Positions 31,688 to 40,681 of a DNA stretch of 42,846 nucleotides are shown piece by piece. A program made the translations under genes and the position numbers. The stretch is from positions 1-42,846 of the forward strand of contig UQRY01000013.1 in the NCBI GenBank assembly GCA_900543675.1. The letters run 5' to 3'. This DNA comes from an uncultured Mycoplasmatota bacterium (GTDB lineage: Bacteria > Bacillota_I > Bacilli_A > RF39 > UBA660). The notes beneath the pieces were generated by a model. The model did no database searches. It saw nothing but the letters and a program-made list of their open reading frames with translations, and was not told the origin of the DNA. Position 1 is the first letter of the stretch. Every line of letters starts with the position of its first letter.

Positions 31688-32572
31688 ATGAATGATATTA
31701 TAGTAAAAGATGAAGTGGTAATTGAAAAGTTGATTTATGAAATAAGAGGAAAACAAGTGATGCTTGATTCAGATTTAGCAAAACTTTATGGATGTGCGAA
31801 TGGAACCAAAACAATAAATTTGGCAGTTAAAAGACATCAAAATAGATTTCCCGAAAGATTTATGTTTAGATTAACGCAAGAAGAATATGATCATTTGCGG
31901 TTTCAATTTGAAACCACAAAAAGAGATAATATGTCAAGAAGCTTACCTTATGCTTTTACTGAGCAAGGAGTAGCGATGCTTGCAACTATACTTAGAACAA
32001 AAATAGCCGAGATAGTAAGTATAAGGAATATGGATGCGTTTGTATCTATGCACAAGTATATCTCCAATAATTTAATAGAACAAAAATACATTAATAACAT
32101 GGTAATAGAACATGATTCACAAATTAAGTTGCTACAAGAATCGTTGGATAAATTAGAAGAAAAAAGAAAGGTCAATGAAATATATTTTAATGGCCAAATT
32201 TATGATGCCTATTCTAAAATATTAGAAATATTTAAACAGGCGAGGAGAACTTTAATAATTATTGATGCTTATATAGATACTATAATCTTGAATATGATTA
32301 AGAGATTGAATGTAGAAGTAACGATAATCACTAAGGATAATCACTTACTAACACCACAAGACATAACAAAATATAACGAGCAATACCATAATCTAAAAGT
32401 TCACTACGACAACACTTTTCATGATAGATATTTTATATTAGATGAAAAGGAAGTTTATCATTGTGGAGCTAGTATCGATAGAATTGGTTATAAAACTTTT
32501 TCTATTACTTTAATAGGGGATAATGATGTAGGTAAATCATTAATGGAGAAGCTAGAAAAATTATATAAATAA
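31688..32572 (+). CDS. ORF6N-domain protein with PLD-like C-terminus
   Basis: A 294-residue protein. The N-terminal ORF6N domain (about 8-95: RGKQVMLDSDLAKLYG, VKRHQNRFPERFMFRLT, YAFTEQGVAMLATIL) is the KilA-N/Bro-N-related DNA-binding module common in phages and mobile elements. A coiled-coil linker (about 130-165) is followed by a C-terminal region (about 185-290: LIIIDAYID, VTIITK, FHDRYFILD, YHCGASI) resembling one half of a phospholipase-D-like nuclease fold. HDRYFILD provides a His but not a full HxK motif, so enzymatic activity is uncertain. The ATG at 31688 follows AGGGGGA. No other phage gene is adjacent. Confidence 0.82.
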   Translation: MNDIIVKDEVVIEKLIYEIRGKQVMLDSDLAKLYGCANGTKTINLAVKRHQNRFPERFMFRLTQEEYDHLRFQFETTKRDNMSRSLPYAFTEQGVAMLATILRTKIAEIVSIRNMDAFVSMHKYISNNLIEQKYINNMVIEHDSQIKLLQESLDKLEEKRKVNEIYFNGQIYDAYSKILEIFKQARRTLIIIDAYIDTIILNMIKRLNVEVTIITKDNHLLTPQDITKYNEQYHNLKVHYDNTFHDRYFILDEKEVYHCGASIDRIGYKTFSITLIGDNDVGKSLMEKLEKLYK

Positions 32573-32667
32573 TTTGAAAACAAAATTCTAAAGTTTAATG
32601 CTCTTTGATTAGATTATCAGGTATAATAAATTATATAATAATTAAAAAGTAAGTGAGGGATATATAT

Positions 32668-33003
32668 ATGCGTAAATATTTAGGAGAATATGTTAAAGAA
32701 ATCGATAAAAAACTAGAAGAGAAAAAAATTACGAACCAAGATATAGAAGAACATTTAATAAAAATAGAATTTTTTCAGCATGAACGACTTATTCATCTAT
32801 TAGTGACTTTATTTTATGGAATATTTCTATTTTTATCCTTAATTATCTCATTTAAAGTATGGCCATTTCTTCTTATATTCTATACGATTTTAGTTGTTTT
32901 GATTTTCTATGTAAGGCACTATTTCTTCTTAGAAAATGCGGTTCAGTATCTTTATAAACAGTATGATAGGATGAAAAAGCTAAATAAAGAAAATGAACAA
33001 TAA
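32668..33003 (+). CDS. Small two-TM membrane protein, QHERLIHL family (paralogue)
   Basis: A 111-residue protein of unknown function, paralogous to the one at 943-1266. The shared landmarks are FFQHERLIHLLVT (about 32-44), two hydrophobic spans (about 42-62 and 66-84), and YVRHYFFLENAVQYLYKQYD (about 80-99). The charged N-terminal 30 residues are more variable. The ATG at 32668 is preferred over a GTG at 32653 that lies inside the AGTGAGGG binding site. It has no obvious operon partner. Confidence 0.75.
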   Translation: MRKYLGEYVKEIDKKLEEKKITNQDIEEHLIKIEFFQHERLIHLLVTLFYGIFLFLSLIISFKVWPFLLIFYTILVVLIFYVRHYFFLENAVQYLYKQYDRMKKLNKENEQ

Positions 33004-33034
33004 AGTTAAAAATTAGTGTAATAGGAGAGAAATA

Positions 33035-33277
33035 ATGAAATACAAAAAAATCACGCAAAAGCCGTATTGCTGTAAATGGTATTAAATAGACAGCGGATAA
33101 AAAATGATGATGATGGCTGGATGGATTGGGTGATCAAGAAGAAATTGCTTATTTATCTGATTAACCGTTCTTGAAGAAATAAGAAATTATAAAAAACTAT
33201 TACAAGCAATACAAGTTCATGGTAAGGATAGTGAGGTGGCTTTCTATTTAATAGAACCAATCGAGAAAATGAAATAA
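33035..33277 (+). pseudogene. Remnant of a small gene, several frame breaks
   Basis: After AGGAGAG, an ATG opens MKYKKITQKPYCC, the style of C39-like peptidase starts, but stops follow within 17 codons. Later fragments in other frames read DQEEIAYLSD and EEIRNYKKLLQAIQVHGKDS then EVAFYLIEPIEKMK. Together they look like one decayed protein. The identity is tentative. Bases 33278-33450 that follow hold nothing I can name. Confidence 0.45.
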
Positions 33278-33477
33278 GAAAGAAAACCGTGTAACCCATA
33301 AAATAGACGATCTTAATCAAAATAGATATTGTTAGAAAAAAGACAAGGGCAATTAGTTTTTTTTGCGATAAATAAACATCAAAATAGAAATGTTAAAAAT
33401 CTTTGCGCAAGTTCCAAAGTTATTTGATAGAATGCTAAGTTTTATTTTTGTATAATGATAACGAGGTGAACAAAAAA

Positions 33478-34041
33478 ATGAAATTAGGAGAACAATTAGT
33501 CGTTTTAAGAAAGGAAAATAAATTGTCTCAAGAACGCTTGGCAGAAAAGATAGGGGTAACTAGACAGACAATTTCTAACTGGGAATTAGGAGAAACTTCC
33601 CCCAATCCTGAACAGTTGAAAGCATTGTCCCAAATATTTCAGGTTAGTATTGATGAATTATTAAATAACGATCAAAAAACCGTATTAGTAGAAAAAATTA
33701 GTAATACCGAAAAACTAGCAGGGATTATCATCAAAATATTAAAAGTAATTGGTATTTTATTAGTTATTTACTTAGTGTTAGCCATAGTTGGTTTCTTCTT
33801 GTTCAATACTGTATCTGAATCCACTTCAAATGTAGAAAGCTTAACTGCTATTTTAGAATGTAGCTTGGATGGACAAAAATACACTTATTCCATTGAAAGT
33901 GACCGAGATGATGATATTGTAGAAACAAGTGGAAGTGAATATATCAGCGACCTTCTAGAAGAACAAAACTTTACGAAAGGAAAAATGACGGTTGCTTTTA
34001 TCGAAGCCTATTTTGAAGAACATGGTGGAAGTTGTAACTAA
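33478..34041 (+). CDS. XRE-family regulator with membrane anchor
   Basis: A 187-residue protein with an N-terminal XRE helix-turn-helix (about 1-60: LGEQLVVLRKENKLSQERLA, GVTRQTISNWELG), one membrane span (about 85-110), and an extracellular domain of about 75 residues with two Cys (about 129 and 186). This layout, cytoplasmic HTH with an outside domain, is common beside Bce/VanZ resistance genes and suggests a membrane-tethered sensor-regulator. The ATG at 33478 has GAGGTG about 10 bases upstream and a TGTATAAT-type -10 at 33451-33456. It is the first gene of the resistance module. Confidence 0.82.
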   Translation: MKLGEQLVVLRKENKLSQERLAEKIGVTRQTISNWELGETSPNPEQLKALSQIFQVSIDELLNNDQKTVLVEKISNTEKLAGIIIKILKVIGILLVIYLVLAIVGFFLFNTVSESTSNVESLTAILECSLDGQKYTYSIESDRDDDIVETSGSEYISDLLEEQNFTKGKMTVAFIEAYFEEHGGSCN

Positions 34042-34230
34042 TGTTATCATGTCAATGAAGATGCTGAATAACGAGTTGTTTTAGCCCAATGATGAAGAGG
34101 AAAAAATAACTCATTTTATAAGAAAAAATAAAAATAACCGAAAAAGCTACCTGAACCTAGAAAAATGATATATGATGAATATAAAGTACAAATGAAAAAG
34201 GTGAAGGTTGGTAGAAAGATGAGGGATAAA

Positions 34231-34467
34231 ATGAAAAAACAAACTCAACATAAATTGGTCGAAAAAGAAGATTACGTCGCTCTAGGTATATCTTTAGGGA
34301 TGTGTTTTGGATCTGTGGTAGGAATAATTGTAGGAATGTTTATCCATGAGATTCCACTTAGTATGATTTTTGGTATTGCGATCGGTCTTGCGCTTGGTAG
34401 CGGGATTGGAAGTATAATGAAGCATTCGAAGACAGAGCCAAGTAAGAAAAGAGGAAGTAAAGAATGA
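34231..34467 (+). CDS. Small glycine-rich membrane protein
   Basis: A 78-residue protein with a basic N-terminus, two short glycine-rich membrane spans (about 18-36 and 42-60: LGISLGMCFGSVVGIIVG, IFGIAIGLALGSGIGS), and a basic tail. The glycine spacing suggests tight helix packing. No function can be assigned. The ATG at 34231 follows GAGGG by five bases, the best-placed site among three in-frame ATGs. Its TGA overlaps the ATG of the acetyltransferase gene (ATGA), so it belongs to the same operon as the two-component system. Confidence 0.65.
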   Translation: MKKQTQHKLVEKEDYVALGISLGMCFGSVVGIIVGMFIHEIPLSMIFGIAIGLALGSGIGSIMKHSKTEPSKKRGSKE

Positions 34468-34964
34468 TTATTGAATATGAAGAAAAATATTTAGAAAACG
34501 TGCGCGATTTACTCGTCGAACTAGAAGAATATATCTTAGAAATTGATCATGATCATTTAGATCAACTTCATCCAGATTACCGTGAAAAAATGGCTTTATA
34601 TGATTTGAAAGAATTAGAAGAAAATGAGGGAAAATGTTTTTTGGCTATCGATGAAGGAAAAGTAGTAGGATTAATTATGGGATTGATTCGTTCTTATGAA
34701 GAGCAAGACTATCTAGACTATATTTGTCCCAAGTCTGGTATCATTACCGAATTAATTATCAGTAAAAAAGTTAGAGGAAAAGCATTAGGTAAACAGTTAA
34801 TGACTAAGATGGAAGAGTATTTTCTAAAAATGGACTGTAGATATATACTTGTTGATGTATTTGCCTACAATAATCAGGCCATAAAATTTTATGAACATGA
34901 AGGCTACCATACTAGAATGCAAATCATGATGAAAAAAATCGTAGAAGGAGAAGAAAACGTATGA
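34464..34964 (+). CDS. GNAT-family N-acetyltransferase
   Basis: A 166-residue GNAT protein. Seen: KCFLAIDEGKVVGLIMGLI (about 54-72), ITELIISKKVRGKALGKQLM (about 93-112) with the acetyl-CoA loop RGKALG, and the late VFAYNNQAIKFYEHEGY (about 133-149). This pattern is typical of small-molecule or peptide acetyltransferases. It overlaps its neighbours on both sides (ATGA junctions), tying it to the response-regulator gene. An acetyltransferase inside a Bce module could modify the inducing compound, but that is only an inference. Confidence 0.82.
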   Translation: MIIEYEEKYLENVRDLLVELEEYILEIDHDHLDQLHPDYREKMALYDLKELEENEGKCFLAIDEGKVVGLIMGLIRSYEEQDYLDYICPKSGIITELIISKKVRGKALGKQLMTKMEEYFLKMDCRYILVDVFAYNNQAIKFYEHEGYHTRMQIMMKKIVEGEENV

Positions 34965-35623
34965 AAAAGATATTAATTGTAGAAGACGATATTGAACTAA
35001 GTAAAGAATTAAAGCTATTATTAGAACAAAATGGCTATCAGGCAGAAATAGTTAGTGACTTTTCCAATACTAAACAACAAATCTTAGAAAGTAATAGTGA
35101 TCTTGTTTTATTAGATATCAATATTCCTAATGAAAATGGAGAATATCTATTAAAAGAAATTCGAAAAGTAAGTAATGTACCTATCATTATGGTTACTAGT
35201 CGAAATACCGAGTTAGATGAAGTTGTTAGTATGAGCTATGGAGCCGATGATTATATTACCAAACCTTATAATCCCACCATTCTCCTTCTTCATATTGAAG
35301 CATTATTCAAACGAATAGAAAAAAATAGTCCTCGCCTAAGATATCGTCATATTCAATTAAACTTAGAGAAGGGGACCATAGAAACAGAAAACGAAGAAAT
35401 TACCCTTTCTAAAAATGAATTGATGATATTTACTTATCTATTAAAAAATCAAGGGAAAATAGTTACTCGTGAGGATATTATGAATTATCTATGGGATACA
35501 GAAGAATTTATTGATGATAATACGTTGACTGTAAACATTAATCGGCTTCGTAAACGCCTTTTGGATGTCGGCTTAGGGGATTGTATTGAAACGAGAAGGG
35601 GACAAGGATATATTCTATTATGA
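34961..35623 (+). CDS. OmpR-family response regulator, BceR-like
   Basis: A 220-residue regulator with a receiver domain (1-118; acidic pocket EDD at 7-9, phospho-acceptor Asp52 in LLDINIP, Thr/Ser in MVTSRN, Lys in YITKPYNP) and an OmpR-type winged helix (about 128-220, LTVNINRLRKRL, TRRGQGYIL). Short receivers with YITKPYNP are typical of BceR/GraR/VraR-type peptide-antibiotic systems. It is translationally coupled (ATGA) to the sensor-kinase gene. Predicted targets are the TnACA-N4-TGTAA boxes at 36637 and 40679. Confidence 0.92.
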   Translation: MKKILIVEDDIELSKELKLLLEQNGYQAEIVSDFSNTKQQILESNSDLVLLDINIPNENGEYLLKEIRKVSNVPIIMVTSRNTELDEVVSMSYGADDYITKPYNPTILLLHIEALFKRIEKNSPRLRYRHIQLNLEKGTIETENEEITLSKNELMIFTYLLKNQGKIVTREDIMNYLWDTEEFIDDNTLTVNINRLRKRLLDVGLGDCIETRRGQGYILL

Positions 35624-36633
35624 AATTCCGTGAGTTTATTCAAGACTATCTTTTATGGATAGTAAGTGCTGTTATTGTCGGTGTTTTTCTCGTATTATTC
35701 GCATTAGCGTTCAAGTGTCCTATGCCATTTATCCTTCTCCTTTCCATCACTTGGATTCTTTTTCCAACTATCTTTCTTCTTAGTCAATATCATAAAAAGA
35801 GAGTTTTCTATTCTTCACTTCGCCAAAATCTAGAACAACTTGACCATAAATATTTACTCAGTGAGTTAGTACCTGAAGCTTACTTTTTAGATGCCAAAGT
35901 TTTTAAAGAAGTATTATGGGAAATCACCAAATCCTATCAGGAAGAAATCAATCAATATAAATACAGTGTAGAAGACTTTAAAGAGTATGTTGAATTATGG
36001 ATTCACGAAGTAAAAGTACCTATTGCGAGTAGTTTACTCATTATCCATAATCATAAAAATAAAGATCCTCAAAAAATCGTCGAACAAATTGGTCGAATTG
36101 AAAACTATGTAGAACAAATTCTTTATTATGTAAGAAGTGAAAATGCCGAAAAAGATTATCTAATCAAACCATGTAATCCTCGCGATGTTGTAAATAAAGT
36201 CATCGTCAAAAATAAAGAACGTTTTATTTACGATAAAATTAAATTAGAAATAGAGCCTTTTGAACAAGAAGTATTAACGGATAGTAAGTGGTTAGAATTT
36301 ATCCTCAGTCAGATTTTTCAAAATAGTATGAAATATCGGAGTAAAGAGGCCAAAATTAAAGTTAGTTTTCTTTCACGAGACAATGAAGTTCAACTGAAGA
36401 TTTGGGATAATGGTATTGGTATTTCTAAGAGTGATTTACCTAGGGTGTTTGACAAATCCTTTACTGGTCAAAACGGAAGAAAAGTGACGACTTCTACCGG
36501 AATGGGTCTTTATATAGCCAAAAAACTATGTCAAAAATTAGGCCATAAAATAGAAATAGCTTCGAAAGAAAACACTTTTACCGAAGTTACCATTACCTTC
36601 TATCAAAATGAATTCTATGATGTAGTACGCTAA
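35620..36633 (+). CDS. Intramembrane-sensing histidine kinase, BceS-like
   Basis: A 337-residue kinase with two membrane spans (about 12-32 and 35-55) separated by almost nothing. It therefore has no outside sensor domain, the mark of Bce-type kinases that sense through their transporter. The phospho-acceptor box is LWIHEVKVPIASSLL with His129. The ATPase domain has QIFQNSMKYR (N box), IWDNGIGI (G1), FDKSFTG (F box) and TGMGLYIAKKL (G2). It overlaps the regulator gene by four bases. The transporter genes follow after a regulated promoter. Confidence 0.92.
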   Translation: MKFREFIQDYLLWIVSAVIVGVFLVLFALAFKCPMPFILLLSITWILFPTIFLLSQYHKKRVFYSSLRQNLEQLDHKYLLSELVPEAYFLDAKVFKEVLWEITKSYQEEINQYKYSVEDFKEYVELWIHEVKVPIASSLLIIHNHKNKDPQKIVEQIGRIENYVEQILYYVRSENAEKDYLIKPCNPRDVVNKVIVKNKERFIYDKIKLEIEPFEQEVLTDSKWLEFILSQIFQNSMKYRSKEAKIKVSFLSRDNEVQLKIWDNGIGISKSDLPRVFDKSFTGQNGRKVTTSTGMGLYIAKKLCQKLGHKIEIASKENTFTEVTITFYQNEFYDVVR

Positions 36634-36635
36634 TT

Positions 36636-36699
36636 CTTACAAAATTGTAAGCTTTTGTAAGGAAAATGAATGGCACCACTTTGTGAATTTTTCTATAAT
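36636..36699 (+). promoter_or_regulatory. BceR-type operator and promoter of the transporter
   Basis: CTTACAAAATTGTAAG (36636-36651) is a perfect palindrome containing TTACA-N4-TGTAA, the known BceR/PsdR/YxdJ-type box. A further half-site TTGTAAGG follows at 36655-36662. A -10 TATAAT lies at 36694-36699. It sits at the stop codon of the kinase gene, so the transporter is separately inducible by peptide antibiotics. Confidence 0.85.
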
Positions 36700-36723
36700 A
36701 GCTACTGAAAGGAAGGGAAAAGT

Positions 36724-37491
36724 ATGCCCAATATTTTAAAAATAGAAAAGATTGAAAAGTACTATGGAACACGTGCTAGCTTAACTAAAGCAATCAATAA
36801 TATTTCTTTTGAAGTAGAAAAAGGAGAATTCGTTGCGATCATGGGCGCAAGTGGTTCTGGTAAAACAACACTCCTAAATTGTATTTCGACAATTGATAAA
36901 GTAACGAGTGGTCATATCTATGTAGAAGGAGAGGATATTACTCGTTTAAAAGGAAACAACCTAAATAAATTTCGCCGAGAACAATTAGGATTTATCTTTC
37001 AAGACTTTAACTTATTAGATACCCTAACTGCCTTTGAAAACATTGCCTTAGCGCTTACCATTCAAGGAGTAAAAGCAAGTGAAATAGAGACAAAGGTAAA
37101 TGATGTAGCGAAAAAGTTAAACATCAAAGATATTTTGCCTAAATATCCTTATCAAATGTCTGGTGGTCAGAAACAACGAGTCGCATCAGCTAGAGCGATC
37201 ATTACGAACCCCAAATTAATCTTAGCCGATGAACCAACTGGAGCGTTAGATTCAAAAAGTGCCAAGATGCTACTAGAAAATTTCATCTTTATGAACAAAG
37301 AACTAAAGGCTACTATTTTAATGGTAACTCATGATGCTTTCACCGCTAGTTACGCATCTCGTGTAATTTTCATCAAAGATGGTAAACTATTTAATGAACT
37401 AGTACGTGGTAATGATTCTAGAAAAGAATTTTTTGATAAAATCATCGATGTAGTAACCTTGTTAGGGGGCGACTTAAACGATGTTGTTTAA
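36724..37491 (+). CDS. BceA-type ABC transporter ATPase
   Basis: A 255-residue ATPase of the MacB/LolD-like type that drives the BceB permease. Seen: Walker A GASGSGKTT (about 39-47), Q-loop FIFQDFNLLD (about 90-99), signature MSGGQKQR (about 144-151), Walker B LILADEPTGALD (about 164-175), switch VTHD. Bce transporters remove peptide antibiotics such as bacitracin or nisin from their lipid-II-cycle targets and signal to their kinase. AAGGAAGGG precedes the ATG. It overlaps the permease gene by 11 bases. Confidence 0.95.
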   Translation: MPNILKIEKIEKYYGTRASLTKAINNISFEVEKGEFVAIMGASGSGKTTLLNCISTIDKVTSGHIYVEGEDITRLKGNNLNKFRREQLGFIFQDFNLLDTLTAFENIALALTIQGVKASEIETKVNDVAKKLNIKDILPKYPYQMSGGQKQRVASARAIITNPKLILADEPTGALDSKSAKMLLENFIFMNKELKATILMVTHDAFTASYASRVIFIKDGKLFNELVRGNDSRKEFFDKIIDVVTLLGGDLNDVV

Positions 37492-39538
37492 GCTTTCGAT
37501 TAAGAATATCAAAAAAAGTTTCAAAGATTATGCCATATACTTTTTTACCCTTATCTTAGGCGTTGCCATCTTCTATGTGTTTAATGCCTTAGATAGTCAA
37601 ACAGTCATGTTAGATGTTTCTAAGTCCACTCATGACTTAATCGATTTAATGAATCAAGTATTATCAGGAGTCAGTGTTTTTGTTTCTTTCATTTTAGGAT
37701 TTTTAATCATCTACGCTAGTCGCTTTTTAATGAAACGACGAAAACAAGAATTTGGGATCTATATGACCCTAGGGATGAGTAAAGGAAAAATCTCTAAGAT
37801 TTTATTGATGGAGACACTCCTCATCGGTTTAGTTTCCTTAGGTGCTGGTTTAATTTTAGGAATTTGTTTATCTCAGTTAATGTCAGTATTAGTAGCCAAC
37901 ATGTTTGAAGCGGATATGACAAAATTTACCTTTACTTTCTCTAGTGGTTCAATGATAAAAACTTGTATTTATTTTGGTATTATGTATTTACTTGTCATGA
38001 TCTTTAATACTTTTTCTGTCAGCAAATGTAAATTAATTGACTTGTTAAATGCCAAGAAAAAAAGTGAAACGGTTAAATTAAAAAATCCAATCCTTTGTGT
38101 TGTTGTCTTTATTATCGCAGTAGCGATGTTATCATATGCTTACTATAATGTAACAGTAGGAGTAAATAATCTCCAATATTTTAGTGACATCTTATTTCAA
38201 ATGGCTTTAGGCGCAATAGGAACCTTTCTTATTTTCTGGTCCCTATCTGGTTTAATTTTACGTTTAGTTCAATCGATGAAAAGAGTTTACTTAAAAGGAT
38301 TAAATCTCTTTACCATTCGTCAAATCAACAGTAAAATCAATACAACTGTATTCTCAATGACCGTAATTTGTTTAATGTTATTCTTGACGATTTGTATCTT
38401 TTCAAGTGCTTTATCATTAAAAAATTCTATGTCAGCAAACTTAAAAGAATTAGTACCAATCGACATTGAATTCTATAAACCATTAAATGCCAGAGAAACT
38501 TACCATATGGTAGTAAACGATAGCGAAAATGAAGATTCTAAAGTATCTATTTGGGATACCCTAGAAAAGTATAACTTAGATATCAAAGATGATCTAAAAG
38601 ATATCACTGAATTAACTTCTTACCAACAAGCTGATCTAACTTTCGCCAAGACTTTAGGTAATACATTAGATGAAGTGAAAAAAGACTATCCATTTTTATT
38701 AGTGGACAGTAAAGAAGAAATTGTTAAATTAAGCGATTATAATCGAGTAGCTAAGCTTTATGATAATCCAACCTATACTTTAGAAGATGATGAATATTTA
38801 ATTTTAGCTGACTATGATTCTATGGTGGAACTTAGAAACAAGGCGCTCGAAGAAAATACCATCATCACGATAAATGGAAAAGAGTATCATCCTAAATATA
38901 AAGAATGTCAAGACGGTTTTATCGATATTGCTACTAACCATATCAATGCTGGAATCATTGTTGTTCCTGATAAAGCCGTGGAGAATTTGATCGAAGCTAA
39001 AGCCTATGTCTTAGCCAATTATAAGGCAGATACCAAAGAAGGAAAACGAGAAGTTGAAGACAAAATCAATGCCTTAGAACAAAACTATCCAAATATAGAC
39101 CAAGAAACACTACTATCCGCATCAAGTAAAATTTCCTTATACGATGCCAGTATTGGGTTAAGTGCTATGGCCACTTTCATTGGTCTTTATCTAGGACTTA
39201 TCTTCCTAATGGCTTCAGCCGCAATCTTAGCGTTAAAAGAATTATCTGAATCATCGGATAATAAAGAAAAATTTATTGCGCTAAGAAAAATCGGAGTAGA
39301 CGAAAAAATGTTAAATCGTGCTTTGTTTAATCAGATTGCTATTTTCTTCGCACTACCATTAATCCTTGCCATCATCCATTCCATTTTTGGTATTCAAGTA
39401 TGCAATTATATCCTAGAGACTTTCGGTAACGAAAAATTATTGCTCTCGATTGTTATGACTGCTTGTTTCTTAGGTGTAATCTACGGTGGCTATTTCCTAA
39501 TTACATATTTCTGTAGTAAAAATATTATTAAAGAGTAA
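37481..39538 (+). CDS. BceB-type ABC transporter permease
   Basis: A 685-residue FtsX/MacB-superfamily permease with about ten membrane spans. There is one very large extracellular domain (about 310-550) between spans seven and eight, the hallmark of BceB proteins and the likely binding site for the peptide antibiotic or its target lipid. The N-terminal FtsX unit is at about 55-190 (RFLMKRRKQEFGIYMTLGMS) and the C-terminal one from about 560 (ALKELSES, FIALRKIGVDEK). It forms a complex with the ATPase and the intramembrane-sensing kinase. The next gene lies 18 bases on. Confidence 0.95.
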   Translation: MLFKLSIKNIKKSFKDYAIYFFTLILGVAIFYVFNALDSQTVMLDVSKSTHDLIDLMNQVLSGVSVFVSFILGFLIIYASRFLMKRRKQEFGIYMTLGMSKGKISKILLMETLLIGLVSLGAGLILGICLSQLMSVLVANMFEADMTKFTFTFSSGSMIKTCIYFGIMYLLVMIFNTFSVSKCKLIDLLNAKKKSETVKLKNPILCVVVFIIAVAMLSYAYYNVTVGVNNLQYFSDILFQMALGAIGTFLIFWSLSGLILRLVQSMKRVYLKGLNLFTIRQINSKINTTVFSMTVICLMLFLTICIFSSALSLKNSMSANLKELVPIDIEFYKPLNARETYHMVVNDSENEDSKVSIWDTLEKYNLDIKDDLKDITELTSYQQADLTFAKTLGNTLDEVKKDYPFLLVDSKEEIVKLSDYNRVAKLYDNPTYTLEDDEYLILADYDSMVELRNKALEENTIITINGKEYHPKYKECQDGFIDIATNHINAGIIVVPDKAVENLIEAKAYVLANYKADTKEGKREVEDKINALEQNYPNIDQETLLSASSKISLYDASIGLSAMATFIGLYLGLIFLMASAAILALKELSESSDNKEKFIALRKIGVDEKMLNRALFNQIAIFFALPLILAIIHSIFGIQVCNYILETFGNEKLLLSIVMTACFLGVIYGGYFLITYFCSKNIIKE

Positions 39539-39556
39539 AAGAAAGTAGGGGATAAT

Positions 39557-40681
39557 ATGGAAAATTATATAGAGCCAATAAAATATGCGATAATCCTGTT
39601 TCCGTTTATCGCTTTTCTATTTACTCTTCCTTATATTCTCCATCAATATCATAAATATGGTTCAGTCTACTATTTACGTGTATTAATTGTCTATTCTTTT
39701 ATTCTTTATTTAATCAGTGCTTATTTCTTAGTTATCTTGCCACTGCCATCCTTTGAAGAAGTTAGTCAAATGACTAGCCCAACTACCCAGTTAGTCCCAT
39801 TTTCTTTCGTTCGGGATTTTATAGAACATAGTAGTTTTCAAATCCAAGACTTTTCTACTTATGTAAAAGCGTTGATGGAACCATACTGTTATGTGGTACT
39901 CTATAACATATTACTAACGATACCATTTGGTATTTACCTAGGTTATTACTTTAAATATAGTTTAAAGAAATGTGTCTTTTATACCTTCTGCCTCAGTTTG
40001 TTTTTTGAACTTACGCAATTAAGTGGACTATATGGAATTTATCCTCGAGGATATCGATTGTTTGATGTCGACGATTTAATCTTAAATACATTGGGTGGTT
40101 TAATCGGTTATCTATGTTCAATTGGAATTAGAAAAATTCTTCCTAGTCGCGAAAAGATCGATCAAAAAGCATACGAACTAGGAAAGAAAGTTTCTTGGTT
40201 AAAAAGAACAACCCTCTTTTTCCTTGACTTATTTTTCTTTACCATTTTCGCTTCTTTCGTTCAAGGTTTCGTATCTGGTAACTTATCGTTATATCTTACC
40301 TTTCTTTTCTACTATGTCTTATGCCCATATTGGCGGAAGGGAAAAACTCTTGCTGGTAGCTTTCTCAATGTAAAAATCGAAGTAGAATCCGATCGATCTG
40401 CACTCCTTGCATTATTTTTTAGACAACACTTATTTTATATTGGCTATTTTGTTCTTCCCTTTTATATTTTAATTTTAGGTGGAGGAATCATGGCTAGCTT
40501 GCCATTACCAAGAAGTATCCGTGCTGTAGCTTCTTTACTTGTTATTCTGATCGTATTTGGTTATCTGTTTGGTAGCTTCTTACGGTTAATTAGAAAGAAA
40601 AAACCATATTATGAATGTTTAAGCAAAACAAAATTAGTTAGTACTATTGGAACTTCTGATCATAACGAGAAATATACCTAA
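39557..40681 (+). CDS. VanZ-RDD fusion membrane protein
   Basis: A 374-residue polytopic membrane protein. The first half is a VanZ-like domain (about 10-195; five spans, VRDFIEHSSF, FDVDDLILNTLGGLIGYL). The second half is an RDD-type domain (about 210-350; WRKGKTLAGSFLNVKI). VanZ proteins give low-level resistance to teicoplanin-like glycopeptides, and VanZ-RDD fusions are common in Bacillota. Placed directly behind the BceAB-type transporter and under the same regulated promoter, it very likely adds a second mode of resistance. The stop codon lies inside the next regulatory box. Confidence 0.88.
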   Translation: MENYIEPIKYAIILFPFIAFLFTLPYILHQYHKYGSVYYLRVLIVYSFILYLISAYFLVILPLPSFEEVSQMTSPTTQLVPFSFVRDFIEHSSFQIQDFSTYVKALMEPYCYVVLYNILLTIPFGIYLGYYFKYSLKKCVFYTFCLSLFFELTQLSGLYGIYPRGYRLFDVDDLILNTLGGLIGYLCSIGIRKILPSREKIDQKAYELGKKVSWLKRTTLFFLDLFFFTIFASFVQGFVSGNLSLYLTFLFYYVLCPYWRKGKTLAGSFLNVKIEVESDRSALLALFFRQHLFYIGYFVLPFYILILGGGIMASLPLPRSIRAVASLLVILIVFGYLFGSFLRLIRKKKPYYECLSKTKLVSTIGTSDHNEKYT

